Notes: a model not told the origin generated them from the sequence alone. A stretch of 16,566 nt of DNA from an uncultured Bacteroides sp. (GCF_905207245.1 NZ_CAJLKP010000101.1:1-16566), one strand, 5' to 3'. Positions 7,479 through 14,821 are shown, numbered from the stretch's first letter. Numbers and translations are program-made.

Positions 7479-9368
7479 CTACAGCAGCAACAGTAGAATC
7501 AGCGCCAGTGTACCCAACAGGAATACATAGGTGTATTGTTGAATCTGTCCGCTCTGCAAACCGCGTATCTCATCACTGGTAGCATTGGCACTCCAGGCAA
7601 GGAAGTTGAAGAAGCCGTCCACTACGTGGCGGTCGAACCAGGCGATGGGGCGGGAGATGCAACCAAAGATAATCTTGTGGGTGATGAACTGGTATATATC
7701 ATCAATGTAGAAACGATGGTAAGCAGCCGTCCACAACCCACGGAAGCGGCGGGCAAGTGCATTGGCAACGGGTTGTTTTGCCCGTGCATACATCGCTGTA
7801 GCTATTGCAATGGAGACAACAGCTATAGCAATACTGGTACCCGCTACTGTCCAGTCGAGATGAATTTCGTAAGCTGTACCGTTGGAAGAAATGAACTTCC
7901 CGAAGGGGATAAAACCTGCCACAATAGTTACAACGGCAAGGAACATCAACGGGATAGTCATCGCTAACGGACTTTCATGGGGCGTGTGCTCAGCATGGAG
8001 TTCCTTGTTCTCTTTACCCCAAAAGATACCGCAGTAAAGACGGAACATATAGAACGCCGTCATTGCAGCAATCACTGTCATAATCCAACCCATGACAGGG
8101 CTGAACTGGAAGCATGCCGTCAATATCTCATCTTTGGAGAAGAAACCTGAGAAAGGGGGAATACCTGCAATGGCAAGACAAGCTATCAGGAACGTAATAT
8201 GCGTTACAGGCATGTACTTGCGCAGTCCACCCATAGCGGACATTTCGTTGCTGTGCACGGCATGGATAATGCTACCTGCACCGAGGAAGAGCAATGCCTT
8301 GAACATGGCATGTGTAAATAAGTGGAACATTCCTGCCATATATCCCAAGCCTCCATGATGTGGATCAGCAGAAGTACAAACTCCCAATGCCACCATCATG
8401 AAACCAATCTGTGAGATTGTAGAGAATGCAAGCACTCGCTTAATATCACTCTGTACACAAGCTACCGAAGCGGCATAGAATGCAGTGAACGCCCCGACGT
8501 AAGCCACCAGGTGCAGCATATCCGGTGCATAACCGATGAACAACGGAAACATTCGTGCCACAAGATAGACTCCGGCTACTACCATCGTCGCTGCATGAAT
8601 CAATGCACTGACAGGCGTAGGACCTTCCATTGCATCCGGTAACCAGATGTGCAACGGGAACATCGCACTCTTTCCGGCACCACCGATGAACATCAGTCCG
8701 AGAGCCAAGGGAATCATCGCTGCACCACCTTTCAGTAATGCCATTTCGCTGGGCTGGAAGGTATATGTGCCCGCATAGTAACCGTAAATAAGGATACCGA
8801 TCAGGAAGCCCAGGTCGGCAAAGCGGGTGACGATGAATGCCTTCTTGCTTGCTGCAACAGCGGACGGCTTCGTATAGTAGAAACCGATGAGCAGATAGGA
8901 TGAAACACCCACCAACTCCCAGAACAGGTACATCTGGAAGATATTAGTAGCCACCACCAGTCCAAGCATGGACATAGTGAAGAGGCTGAGGAATGCATAA
9001 TAACGTTGGAATCCGCGTTCGCCCTTCATATAGCCGAAAGAGTAGATGTGTACCATCAGCGACACAGTGGAGATGACAATGAGCATCATCACTGAAATAG
9101 GGTCGAGCAGGATACCCAAGTCGATGCTCAACGTCTCGGTGAAAGGTAACCACGTCACATTATAAGGCATAAGTGTGGCGAAGGTGCCATCCGCCAGGCG
9201 CGGAGCGGAGAAATATTGCCAGGCAGTGGCATAACTCAGTACAGCCACCACAGCCAATACCGTGGTACCGATGATGCCTGCCGTCCGGTGCGTCATCCAT
9301 TTGCCACCGATTCCCAACGTGAGGAAGGAGAGCAAGGGGAGGAGCAGGATTAGAATTGTATATTCCAT
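7479..9368 (-). CDS. nuoL: NADH-quinone oxidoreductase subunit L (complex I antiporter-like subunit with lateral helix)
   Basis: The 629-residue protein matches NuoL, the most distal pumping subunit. Visible conserved sites are E151 in YLFWELVGVSSYLLIGF, K233 in GGAGKSAMFPLHIWLPDAMEGP with H240 and D245, and H258 in SALIHAATMVVAGVY. The C-terminal 100 or so residues carry a linker with an amphipathic segment (YHRFYIDDIYQFI) and a final Leu-rich helix, consistent with the long lateral helix that runs along the membrane arm and re-enters the membrane. The length is normal (about 610-650 in the family). The start ATG at 9368 begins MEYTILILLLPLL. It lies between nuoK and nuoM. Confidence 0.97.
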   Translation of the reverse strand: MEYTILILLLPLLSFLTLGIGGKWMTHRTAGIIGTTVLAVVAVLSYATAWQYFSAPRLADGTFATLMPYNVTWLPFTETLSIDLGILLDPISVMMLIVISTVSLMVHIYSFGYMKGERGFQRYYAFLSLFTMSMLGLVVATNIFQMYLFWELVGVSSYLLIGFYYTKPSAVAASKKAFIVTRFADLGFLIGILIYGYYAGTYTFQPSEMALLKGGAAMIPLALGLMFIGGAGKSAMFPLHIWLPDAMEGPTPVSALIHAATMVVAGVYLVARMFPLFIGYAPDMLHLVAYVGAFTAFYAASVACVQSDIKRVLAFSTISQIGFMMVALGVCTSADPHHGGLGYMAGMFHLFTHAMFKALLFLGAGSIIHAVHSNEMSAMGGLRKYMPVTHITFLIACLAIAGIPPFSGFFSKDEILTACFQFSPVMGWIMTVIAAMTAFYMFRLYCGIFWGKENKELHAEHTPHESPLAMTIPLMFLAVVTIVAGFIPFGKFISSNGTAYEIHLDWTVAGTSIAIAVVSIAIATAMYARAKQPVANALARRFRGLWTAAYHRFYIDDIYQFITHKIIFGCISRPIAWFDRHVVDGFFNFLAWSANATSDEIRGLQSGQIQQYTYVFLLGTLALILLLLL

Positions 9369-9376
9369 AATTCTTA

Positions 9377-9461
9377 AATTGAGAATTGAGAGTTGAGAAT
9401 TAAAAAATAATATTCCATCTCTCTCTTCATTTTTTAATTATTAATTTTCAATTTTTAATTA
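9377..9461. repeat. Paired heptad repeat arrays in the nuoK-nuoL gap
   Basis: The left array reads AATTGAG (9377), AATTGAG (9384) and AGTTGAG (9391), followed by AATTAA. The right array reads TTAATTA (9434), TTAATTT (9441), TCAATTT (9448) and TTAATTA (9455). The right array is roughly the reverse complement of the left, so the 98-base gap could fold into an AT-rich imperfect hairpin on the message. No gene is present. Confidence 0.7.
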
Positions 9462-9466
9462 AGCAG

Positions 9467-9775
9467 TTACCACTTCAACTCGTCCAGCTTGCCGACCTGG
9501 ATGCTTCGTATATTACGGTAGATGTTAATCATAATCGCAATAGCTACTGCCGTTTCGGCTGCCGAGATGGCAATGGAGAACAGGGCAAAGAAATACCCTT
9601 CCAGTCCGCCGGGGAAAAGGAAACGGTTGAACACTGCGAAGTTGATGTCCGTAGCATTTAGTATCAACTCGATGCTGATAAGTATGGCCAGTGTGTTGCG
9701 GCGGGTGAAGAACCCGTAGATACCGGCGAAAAACATGATAGCCGAAACTATCAGATAATATTCCATGTGTATCAT
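9467..9775 (-). CDS. nuoK: NADH-quinone oxidoreductase subunit K
   Basis: With the ATG at 9775 the product is 102 residues with three membrane helices, the normal NuoK size. The two membrane glutamates needed for proton transfer are present: E36 in ILISIELILN and E74 in SAAETAVAIAI. The frame stays open upstream to a TTG at 9781, but ATG at 9775 (MIHMEYY) is preferred because it has an A-rich leader after the nuoJ stop; ATG at 9766 (MEYYLIV) is also possible. It follows nuoJ at a distance of 14 bases, so the two are probably co-translated. NuoK forms part of the E-channel between NuoJ/NuoA/NuoH and the antiporter-like subunits. Confidence 0.95.
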   Translation of the reverse strand: MIHMEYYLIVSAIMFFAGIYGFFTRRNTLAILISIELILNATDINFAVFNRFLFPGGLEGYFFALFSIAISAAETAVAIAIMINIYRNIRSIQVGKLDELKW

Positions 9776-9789
9776 AATCAATTCTTTTT

Positions 9790-10305
9790 TTATCGTTTAC
9801 GTGCAATCACCAGTCCGCCTACGATACATGCCAGCAGCAGGATACTGATGGCCTCGAAGGGAAGCAGATAACCATATTTATCACTACTCAGCATGGCGTT
9901 TCCGATGGTTTTGATATCGATTTCCAATGGTGCGAGGTCGGTGGTGACGATGAACTTATGTTTCAGCGTGATGAACACTACGATGATGGCTCCCACTACG
10001 GTGGCACCCAGTCCGGCCAGCAGTTTGCTACGCTTCAACTTGTCGATAGTACGGTCTCCTTCGCCACTGGTCAGCAGAATGGAGAAGACATAGAGTACAA
10101 CAATACCGCCGGCATAAACCATGATTTGTACCGAGCCCAGAAATGTGTAGCCCAGCAGGAAGTAAATGCCTGCCGTGCCGAAAAGCGTGAACAGCAGATA
10201 CGTTGCCGAGCGTACCATATGGCGTGTGGTCACGGTGAGAATGGAACACGCGGTGATGAACACTGCCAGAAAGTAGAATACTACGGTTTCAAGGGTTATT
10301 TCCAT
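9790..10305 (-). CDS. nuoJ: NADH-quinone oxidoreductase subunit J
   Basis: The 171-residue protein has about five hydrophobic helices and matches NuoJ (usual length 165-200). Recognisable family segments are ILTVTTRHMVRSATYLLFTL near the N-terminus, and LGYTFLGSVQIMVYAGGIVV in the helix that carries the pi-bulge in structures of complex I. The C-terminus ends in a hydrophobic helix and ARKR. It couples quinone chemistry to the proton channels. It sits between nuoI and nuoK; its stop is 14 bases from the nuoK ATG. The start ATG at 10305 (MEITLETVVF) directly follows the nuoI-nuoJ spacer. Confidence 0.95.
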   Translation of the reverse strand: MEITLETVVFYFLAVFITACSILTVTTRHMVRSATYLLFTLFGTAGIYFLLGYTFLGSVQIMVYAGGIVVLYVFSILLTSGEGDRTIDKLKRSKLLAGLGATVVGAIIVVFITLKHKFIVTTDLAPLEIDIKTIGNAMLSSDKYGYLLPFEAISILLLACIVGGLVIARKR

Positions 10306-10307
10306 TT

Positions 10308-10389
10308 GATTTTAGTGTTTTAGTGTTTAGTGATAAGTGATTAGCATATGCCGTATGGCACTAATCACTTATCATTAATCGTTAATCAT
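10308..10389. repeat. Inverted repeat and heptad arrays in the nuoI-nuoJ gap
   Basis: A perfect 14-base inverted repeat has arms at 10331-10344 (TGATAAGTGATTAG) and 10361-10374, with a 16-base loop in which TGCC and GGCA can also pair. The arms are parts of heptad arrays: GATTTTA (10308), an 8-mer GTGTTTTA, GTGTTTA (10323), GTGATAA (10330) and GTGATTA (10337). On the other side are TAATCAC (10362), TTATCAT (10369), TAATCGT (10376) and TAATCAT (10383), the last running into the nuoI stop. A hairpin within the nuo message here could act in processing, stability or partial termination. Confidence 0.8.
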
Positions 10390-10862
10390 TTTTTTATTAC
10401 GTGACTGCCCGGATGATTCAGCGTCTTCACCAGCTTCGTGCGGTCGAACACTGCATGCTCGAAGCCGGTATCGAACGTTATCGCATCGTGCGGGCAAGCT
10501 GTGACACAAAGCTGGCAAAACATGCACGAACCGAGGTCGTACTCATACTTTGCCAATATCTTCTTTTTCTTGCCGTCCTCAGTATCTATCATTTCACTCG
10601 TCACCTTGATGGTATCGTTGGGGCATGCCATCTGACACAGTCCGCACGCTACGCAGCGGTGCTCGTTTTGGTCGTTATGAGGCATGGTCAGCGAACCACG
10701 GAATCGGTCGAACATCTTCAACGTCGCACGGTTCTCAGGGTATTGCTCCGTCACCTTCCGGCGGCAGAAGACGGTCATGGTAGTTTTCATACCCGTCAGC
10801 AAGGATCCAATGCCATGCACAAGTCCGCCCAAATAACTATATGTTTCGTTCTTATCTTTCAT
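10386..10862 (-). CDS. nuoI: NADH-quinone oxidoreductase subunit I, 2[4Fe-4S] ferredoxin-like
   Basis: The 158-residue protein carries two ferredoxin motifs of the form CxxCxxCxxxCP: C70, C73, C76, C80 (CVACGLCQMACP) and C113, C116, C119, C123 (CMFCQLCVTACP). These bind clusters N6a and N6b, which pass electrons toward NuoB and the quinone site. The N-terminal YLGGLVHGIGSLLTGMKTTM forms the amphipathic region lying on the membrane. The length is normal. In an enzyme without NuoEFG this peripheral iron-sulfur subunit is a plausible first electron acceptor (inference). It lies 55 bases downstream of nuoH. Confidence 0.97.
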   Translation of the reverse strand: MKDKNETYSYLGGLVHGIGSLLTGMKTTMTVFCRRKVTEQYPENRATLKMFDRFRGSLTMPHNDQNEHRCVACGLCQMACPNDTIKVTSEMIDTEDGKKKKILAKYEYDLGSCMFCQLCVTACPHDAITFDTGFEHAVFDRTKLVKTLNHPGSHVIKK

Positions 10863-10902
10863 TATCTCTTTATATTTAATTTATCCGAAGGGAAACCTTG
10901 CT

Positions 10903-10917
10903 CCGGCGCTACGCCGG
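10903..10917. terminator. Short GC-rich hairpin immediately after the nuoH stop codon
   Basis: CCGGCG (10903-10908) and CGCCGG (10912-10917) are perfect complements around a 3-base loop and abut the nuoH TAA at 10918-10920. There is no T-run after the stem on the message strand, so a full intrinsic terminator is unlikely. A stabilising or attenuating hairpin inside the operon is a better reading. The remaining 40 bases before nuoI show nothing else. Confidence 0.4.
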
Positions 10918-11994
10918 TTAAAAGTGTAGTTTAAATACAACAATCAGTACCATGATGATAAGGTTCACCATTGAAATAGGTACCAGGTACTTCCATTCCA
11001 GCGCCAGAATCTGGTCGATACGCAAGCGGGGGAATGTCCACTTAATCCACATCAGCAGGAACACTACGAAAAATGCCTTACCAAAGAACCAGACAAAGCC
11101 CGGAATATAATCCATCACCGCGTTGAAGCCATCCAATCCTGCAATGTGCAATGGCATCCAGCCGCCCAGGAAGATGGTGGCAGCCACACTGGCCACGATG
11201 AACAAGTTCAGGTATTCGGCCAGATAGAAGAAACCGAAGTGCATACCACTATATTCGGTGTGGTATCCAGCCGTCAATTCGCTTTCTGCTTCCGGCAAGT
11301 CGAACGGGCCACGGTTACACTCAGCATTTCCGGCAATCAGGTAGATGATGAAGGCAATCACTGCCGGGATATGACCCTTGAAGATGAACCAGCCGTCGGC
11401 CTGTCCTTCTACGATTTCGGAGAACTGCATGGTCCCCATCAGCACCACCATTGTCAGTATGCTCAATCCTACGGACAATTCATACGAGATAATCTGTGCT
11501 CCGCTTCGCATGGCGCCGATAAGAGAGAACTTGTTGTTGGAGCTCCAGCCCGCCAGCAAAATTCCTAATACACCTATGCTGGACGCTGCCAGCAGGAAGA
11601 ATACGCCCACATTGAAGTTCAGCACTTCCATACCTTTATTGATAGGCAGACAGGCGAACGTCAGGAACGAAGCAATAATCACCATAAAGGGTGCCAGGTT
11701 ATAGAGGAAACGGTCAGCCTCCTTCGGGGTGAAGATTTCTTTGGTCAGCATCTTCAGCACGTCACAGATGACCTGAATGCTCCCCCATTTACCTACACGG
11801 TTCGGACCGAGACGGCATTGGAAGAAGGCGCATATCTTGCGCTCCATATAAATAAGAATGATGGCGAGTACGGCATACATCAGAATGATGCATACGCCTA
11901 TCACTACACATTCGAGGAATATCGCCAGGCCTTCCGGCATGAAGGAAGTCAGCGTCTGGTGAATCCAGTTGGTTACTATACTAAAGTCAAACAC
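10918..11994 (-). CDS. nuoH: NADH-quinone oxidoreductase subunit H, quinone-site membrane subunit
   Basis: The product has 358 residues from the GTG at 11994 (VFDFSIVTNW). The frame remains open to an ATG at 12039, but those extra 15 codons translate the AT-rich heptad spacer and look non-coding, so GTG is preferred. About eight membrane helices are visible. Family motifs include YMERKICAFFQCRLGPNRVG (49-68), SLIGAMRSGAQIISYELS, and the acidic cytoplasmic loop GPFDLPEAESELTAGYHTEYSG (229-250) that lines the quinone chamber with NuoB and NuoD. NuoH anchors the hydrophilic arm and begins the E-channel. It lies 172 bases downstream of nuoCD, the largest gap in the operon. Confidence 0.95.
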   Translation of the reverse strand: MFDFSIVTNWIHQTLTSFMPEGLAIFLECVVIGVCIILMYAVLAIILIYMERKICAFFQCRLGPNRVGKWGSIQVICDVLKMLTKEIFTPKEADRFLYNLAPFMVIIASFLTFACLPINKGMEVLNFNVGVFFLLAASSIGVLGILLAGWSSNNKFSLIGAMRSGAQIISYELSVGLSILTMVVLMGTMQFSEIVEGQADGWFIFKGHIPAVIAFIIYLIAGNAECNRGPFDLPEAESELTAGYHTEYSGMHFGFFYLAEYLNLFIVASVAATIFLGGWMPLHIAGLDGFNAVMDYIPGFVWFFGKAFFVVFLLMWIKWTFPRLRIDQILALEWKYLVPISMVNLIIMVLIVVFKLHF

Positions 11995-12002
11995 GTTGTT
12001 TA

Positions 12003-12162
12003 AATTAAGAATTAATAATGAAGAATGAAGAATTACCATGCGGGTGATGGCGTATTCATTCTTTTATTTAATTATTTATCAGGCTTACGAATTAAGAGGA
12101 AGAAGATTGTGCTGTACTGTTGCACTCTTTAATTCTTCATTCTTAATTCATCATTCTTCATT
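12003..12162. repeat. Facing heptad repeat arrays in the nuoCD-nuoH gap
   Basis: The left array has units AATTAAG (12003), AATTAAT (12010), AATGAAG (12017), AATGAAG (12024) and AATTA (12031). The right array has TTTAATT (12128), CTTCATT (12135), CTTAATT (12142), CATCATT (12149) and CTTCATT (12156). Exact phasing at 7 bases holds throughout each array. The arrays are mutually inverted, with a perfect 15-base match between 12021-12035 and 12130-12144. The roughly 95 bases between them (12036-12127) show no ORF of note and no -7 consensus. Confidence 0.8.
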
Positions 12163-12166
12163 TACA

Positions 12167-13759
12167 CTACCTATCAATATCCGGAACTACATAATCCAGC
12201 GTTCCACCTATGGCAATCAGGTCGGCAATCTTTGCCCCACGGCAGATGGTGTCTACGGCGCTCACCAATGGCAATCCCGTGGAGCGGAAGTGCAGGCGGT
12301 AAGGCGTTTTGTCACCATGACTCTCGAGGAAGACGCCAAACTCGCCACGGCTACCCTCTACGGCAGTGTAATACTGTCCTTCCGGTACGCGGATAATGGG
12401 TTTCATCTTCTCCTGATAGGGTCCTTCGGGGATGTTGTCGATGAGTTGCTCAATGATATTCATGCTTTCCATGATTTCGTCCATACGAACCATGTAGCGT
12501 GCCCATGAGTCGCCTTCGGTGTAGACGATTTCCTTGAAGTCCACCTTGTCGTATACTCCGTACGGATGACGTTTGCGCACATCGCAAGCCCAGCCGCTGG
12601 CACGTCCTGTGCCGCCCGTAGCTCCGAAGGCGATGGCATCTTCGCGACTCAGCACACCTACGCCTTTCAGACGTTGCTGGGCGATGATGTTGCCGGTGAA
12701 CACCTGATGATATTCATGGATGATGCCACGCAGGTAGGGAATAAACTCTTTCACCCGCTTCTGGAAGTTGGGATGCAGGTCAGCCTGCACACCGCCAATG
12801 GTGTTGTAGTTCATGATGAGGCGTCCGCCGCAGGTTTCCTCAAAGATGTCGAGTATCTTCTCGCGGTCACGGAAACCGTAGAAGAAAGCAGTCAGGGCAC
12901 CGAGGTCCATTGCCAGACAAGAGTAAAACAGCAAGTGAGAGTCAATGCGTTGCAACTCGTCCATGATGGTGCGGATGTATTTCACGCGGTCGCTTACTTC
13001 AATGCCCATTGCCTGCTCGATGCACGAACACAGGGCGTGGCGGTTCTGATGTGCACCCAGATAATCAAGGCGGTCGGTCAATGCCAGCGTTTGTGGGTAG
13101 GTGAGGCTTTCGCACATCTTTTCGATACCTCGGTGGATATATCCGCAATTGGCATCTATCTTGTCAATGGTTTCCCCTTCCAGTGATACACGGAAACGCA
13201 TTACACCATGTGTTGCGGGGTGCTGCGGACCGATGTTCACCACATATTCTTCGTCGCCGAAGAGTATGAGTTCTTTATTTTTCACCGTGCCGTCCGGATT
13301 CAGCTCCAGTTCGGTGGTGGTATCTATGGTTTCTTCATTATCCATGCGTAGCGGATTGTCCTTTTCGGGGTCATTATCCTTACGCATCGGATAGCCTACC
13401 CAGTCGTTACGCAGGTAGAGGCGGCGCATATCGGGATGTCCTATGAAGACGATGCCGTAAAAGTCATATACTTCACGTTCATTGAAGTCTGCTGCCTTCC
13501 AGATGTCGCTGACACTGGGCAATTCAGGATTCTCGCGGTCCAAGGTGGCGGTGCGCACTGCTGCCTGTTTGCCGGTAACGGTGGATTCCAGCAGATAGAC
13601 AATACCCAGCCCACGTGGAGTGTCCGGTGCATCACTATCGGCGGGTTCTCCCCAATCCATGCCGCTCAGGCATTTCAGGAAGTCCATCTGCTCTTCGCGA
13701 TGCAAACGGAGCATTTCGGCATGTAAGTCCGCAGGTTTTATAAATCGTATATTATCCAT
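12167..13759 (-). CDS. nuoCD: NADH-quinone oxidoreductase fused subunit C/D
   Basis: The 530-residue protein fuses two subunits. Residues 1-140 are NuoC-like (30 kDa family), with the signature WKAADFNEREVYDFYGIVF followed by GHPDMRRLYL. An acidic linker spans about 141-168. Residues 169-530 are NuoD (49 kDa family), starting GDEEYVVNIGPQHPATHGV (H180, H184 by the quinone headgroup), then CGYIHRGIEK, LDYLGAHQNRHA and GFRDREKILDIFEETCGGR, ending in DYVVPDIDR. NuoD forms the quinone pocket with NuoB and NuoH. The E. coli fusion is near 600 residues; the shorter length here comes mainly from a compact NuoC part. The start ATG at 13759 is 7 bases after the nuoB stop, so the genes are likely translationally coupled. 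Confidence 0.96.
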   Translation of the reverse strand: MDNIRFIKPADLHAEMLRLHREEQMDFLKCLSGMDWGEPADSDAPDTPRGLGIVYLLESTVTGKQAAVRTATLDRENPELPSVSDIWKAADFNEREVYDFYGIVFIGHPDMRRLYLRNDWVGYPMRKDNDPEKDNPLRMDNEETIDTTTELELNPDGTVKNKELILFGDEEYVVNIGPQHPATHGVMRFRVSLEGETIDKIDANCGYIHRGIEKMCESLTYPQTLALTDRLDYLGAHQNRHALCSCIEQAMGIEVSDRVKYIRTIMDELQRIDSHLLFYSCLAMDLGALTAFFYGFRDREKILDIFEETCGGRLIMNYNTIGGVQADLHPNFQKRVKEFIPYLRGIIHEYHQVFTGNIIAQQRLKGVGVLSREDAIAFGATGGTGRASGWACDVRKRHPYGVYDKVDFKEIVYTEGDSWARYMVRMDEIMESMNIIEQLIDNIPEGPYQEKMKPIIRVPEGQYYTAVEGSRGEFGVFLESHGDKTPYRLHFRSTGLPLVSAVDTICRGAKIADLIAIGGTLDYVVPDIDR

Positions 13760-13766
13760 ATTCTGA

Positions 13767-14366
13767 TTATTTTTCTGTCTCTTCTTTCGGTTTGGGTTCT
13801 TTTCTATTCACTCCGCCGAAGAATTTCTCTATTTTCACTTTGCGTTGCAACTGCATCATACCATAATAAAATGCTTCCGGACGAGGCGGGCATCCCGGGA
13901 TGTATACGTCCACCGGTAAAATCTTATCAACCCCGTTCACCACATGATATGACTTCTTGAACGGTCCGCCACTAACGGCGCATCCACCCACGGCAACCAC
14001 ATATTTCGGGTCGGGCATCTGGTCGTATAAACGTTTCAGTACAGGTGCCATCTTATTAGTGATTGTTCCGCATACCATAATCATATCTGCCTGTCGCGGA
14101 CTGGCGCGGGCTACTTCAAATCCGAAGCGCGCCATGTCGTAGCGCGCGGCACCCAGTGCCATGAACTCGATACCGCAACAACTTGTTGCAAACGTAAGCG
14201 GCCACAGCGAATTGCTGCGTCCCCAGTTGATGAAGTCGTCCAGCACACCAAGGGCAACGTTTGCGCCTCCGGCATTAAGTTCGCGAACGAGTTTCTCCAA
14301 CGTTTCATTATCCGTAAATTCTGCATACGGGATAGATTTTATTTTGGGTTTTTTCTTTATTTCCAT
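13767..14366 (-). CDS. nuoB: NADH-quinone oxidoreductase subunit B, cluster N2 subunit
   Basis: The 199-residue protein starts at ATG 14366 (MEIKKKPKIK); the longer open frame up to 14558 is nuoA read in another frame. NuoB binds the terminal cluster N2 that reduces quinone. The four ligand cysteines are present: adjacent C63 and C64 in ATSCCGIEFMALG, C129 in VAVGGCAVSGGPF and C159 in YIPGCPPRPEAF. A charged tail (RKEPKPKEETEK) closes the protein. Its start overlaps the end of nuoA by ten bases (ATGGAAATAA), with both the nuoB ATG and the nuoA TAA in that string, which predicts tight translational coupling. Confidence 0.97.
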   Translation of the reverse strand: MEIKKKPKIKSIPYAEFTDNETLEKLVRELNAGGANVALGVLDDFINWGRSNSLWPLTFATSCCGIEFMALGAARYDMARFGFEVARASPRQADMIMVCGTITNKMAPVLKRLYDQMPDPKYVVAVGGCAVSGGPFKKSYHVVNGVDKILPVDVYIPGCPPRPEAFYYGMMQLQRKVKIEKFFGGVNRKEPKPKEETEK

Positions 14367-14707
14367 TCCAATGCTCCTTTCCGCCATGCATAGGCAAGTC
14401 CTAATACCAGGATGAGTAAGAAAAATAAGATACTGAGTAATCCCGCTATTCCCAGGTCGCGGGCTATAACGGCCCACGGAAACAGGAATACCGTTTCCAC
14501 ATCGAACATCAGAAACAGGATGGCAAACAGGTAGTAACCCACCCGGAATTGCATCCACGATTTACCACGGGTAGGAATACCGCACTCGTACGCTTCCATC
14601 TTCTGTGGATTGTACGAACGGGGTGATATCGCTTTGGACAGCGCGATAACGATACCCACGAAAGCAATTGCCGTCAGCAAGACGACTACTAACAAAGTAA
14701 AGTTCAT
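14357..14707 (-). CDS. nuoA: NADH-quinone oxidoreductase subunit A
   Basis: The 116-residue protein has three membrane helices and the normal NuoA size. The conserved loop PQKMEAYECGIPTRGKSW (34-51) contains C42, which faces the quinone channel region in structures of complex I. The second helix carries GYYLFAILFLMFDVETVFLF with acidic D69 and E71, needed for proton coupling. It is the first gene of the operon and overlaps nuoB. The start ATG at 14707 lies 10 bases after a small inverted repeat (ATCTAA / TTAGAT, 14710-14728) that would be near the ribosome-binding region; its significance is uncertain. Confidence 0.96.
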   Translation of the reverse strand: MNFTLLVVVLLTAIAFVGIVIALSKAISPRSYNPQKMEAYECGIPTRGKSWMQFRVGYYLFAILFLMFDVETVFLFPWAVIARDLGIAGLLSILFFLLILVLGLAYAWRKGALEWK

Positions 14708-14781
14708 AAATCTAATTATCTTTTAGATGTATATAATAGGATAGTTGGCCGAAAGGAGCAATCCCTCTGAATCGCCTTCGA

Positions 14782-14807
14782 CAGACTTTGGCAAACTTTG
14801 CAGTCTG
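14782..14807. promoter_or_regulatory. Imperfect dyad upstream of the nuo operon
   Basis: CAGACT (14782-14787) and AGTCTG (14802-14807) flank an inner palindrome GCAAACTTTGC (14791-14801), and ACTTTG occurs twice, 10 bases apart. The site is 75-100 bases upstream of nuoA and just after the small exported-protein gene. It could be an operator or a hairpin at the end of the preceding message. No exact TAnnTTTG element was found on the minus strand between 14708 and 14821, so the nuo promoter was not located; the operon may be read from further upstream. Confidence 0.4.
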
Positions 14808-14821
14808 CCCGACTTATTTTA

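Noticed and set aside
9377..12162. CRISPR array
   Set aside because: The repeats are 7 bases, degenerate and without unique spacers, and no cas gene is present.
12566..13186. 206-codon plus-strand frame opposite nuoCD
   Set aside because: It lies wholly within the fully conserved nuoCD gene on the other strand and has no recognisable domain.
14367..14558. 64-codon upstream extension of the nuoB frame
   Set aside because: It is nuoA read in a different frame and bears no NuoB similarity; the real start at 14366 overlaps the nuoA stop.
14710..14728. ATCTAA / TTAGAT inverted repeat as a nuoA riboswitch or thermometer
   Set aside because: Six AT-rich base pairs are too weak, and no known riboswitch core is recognisable.
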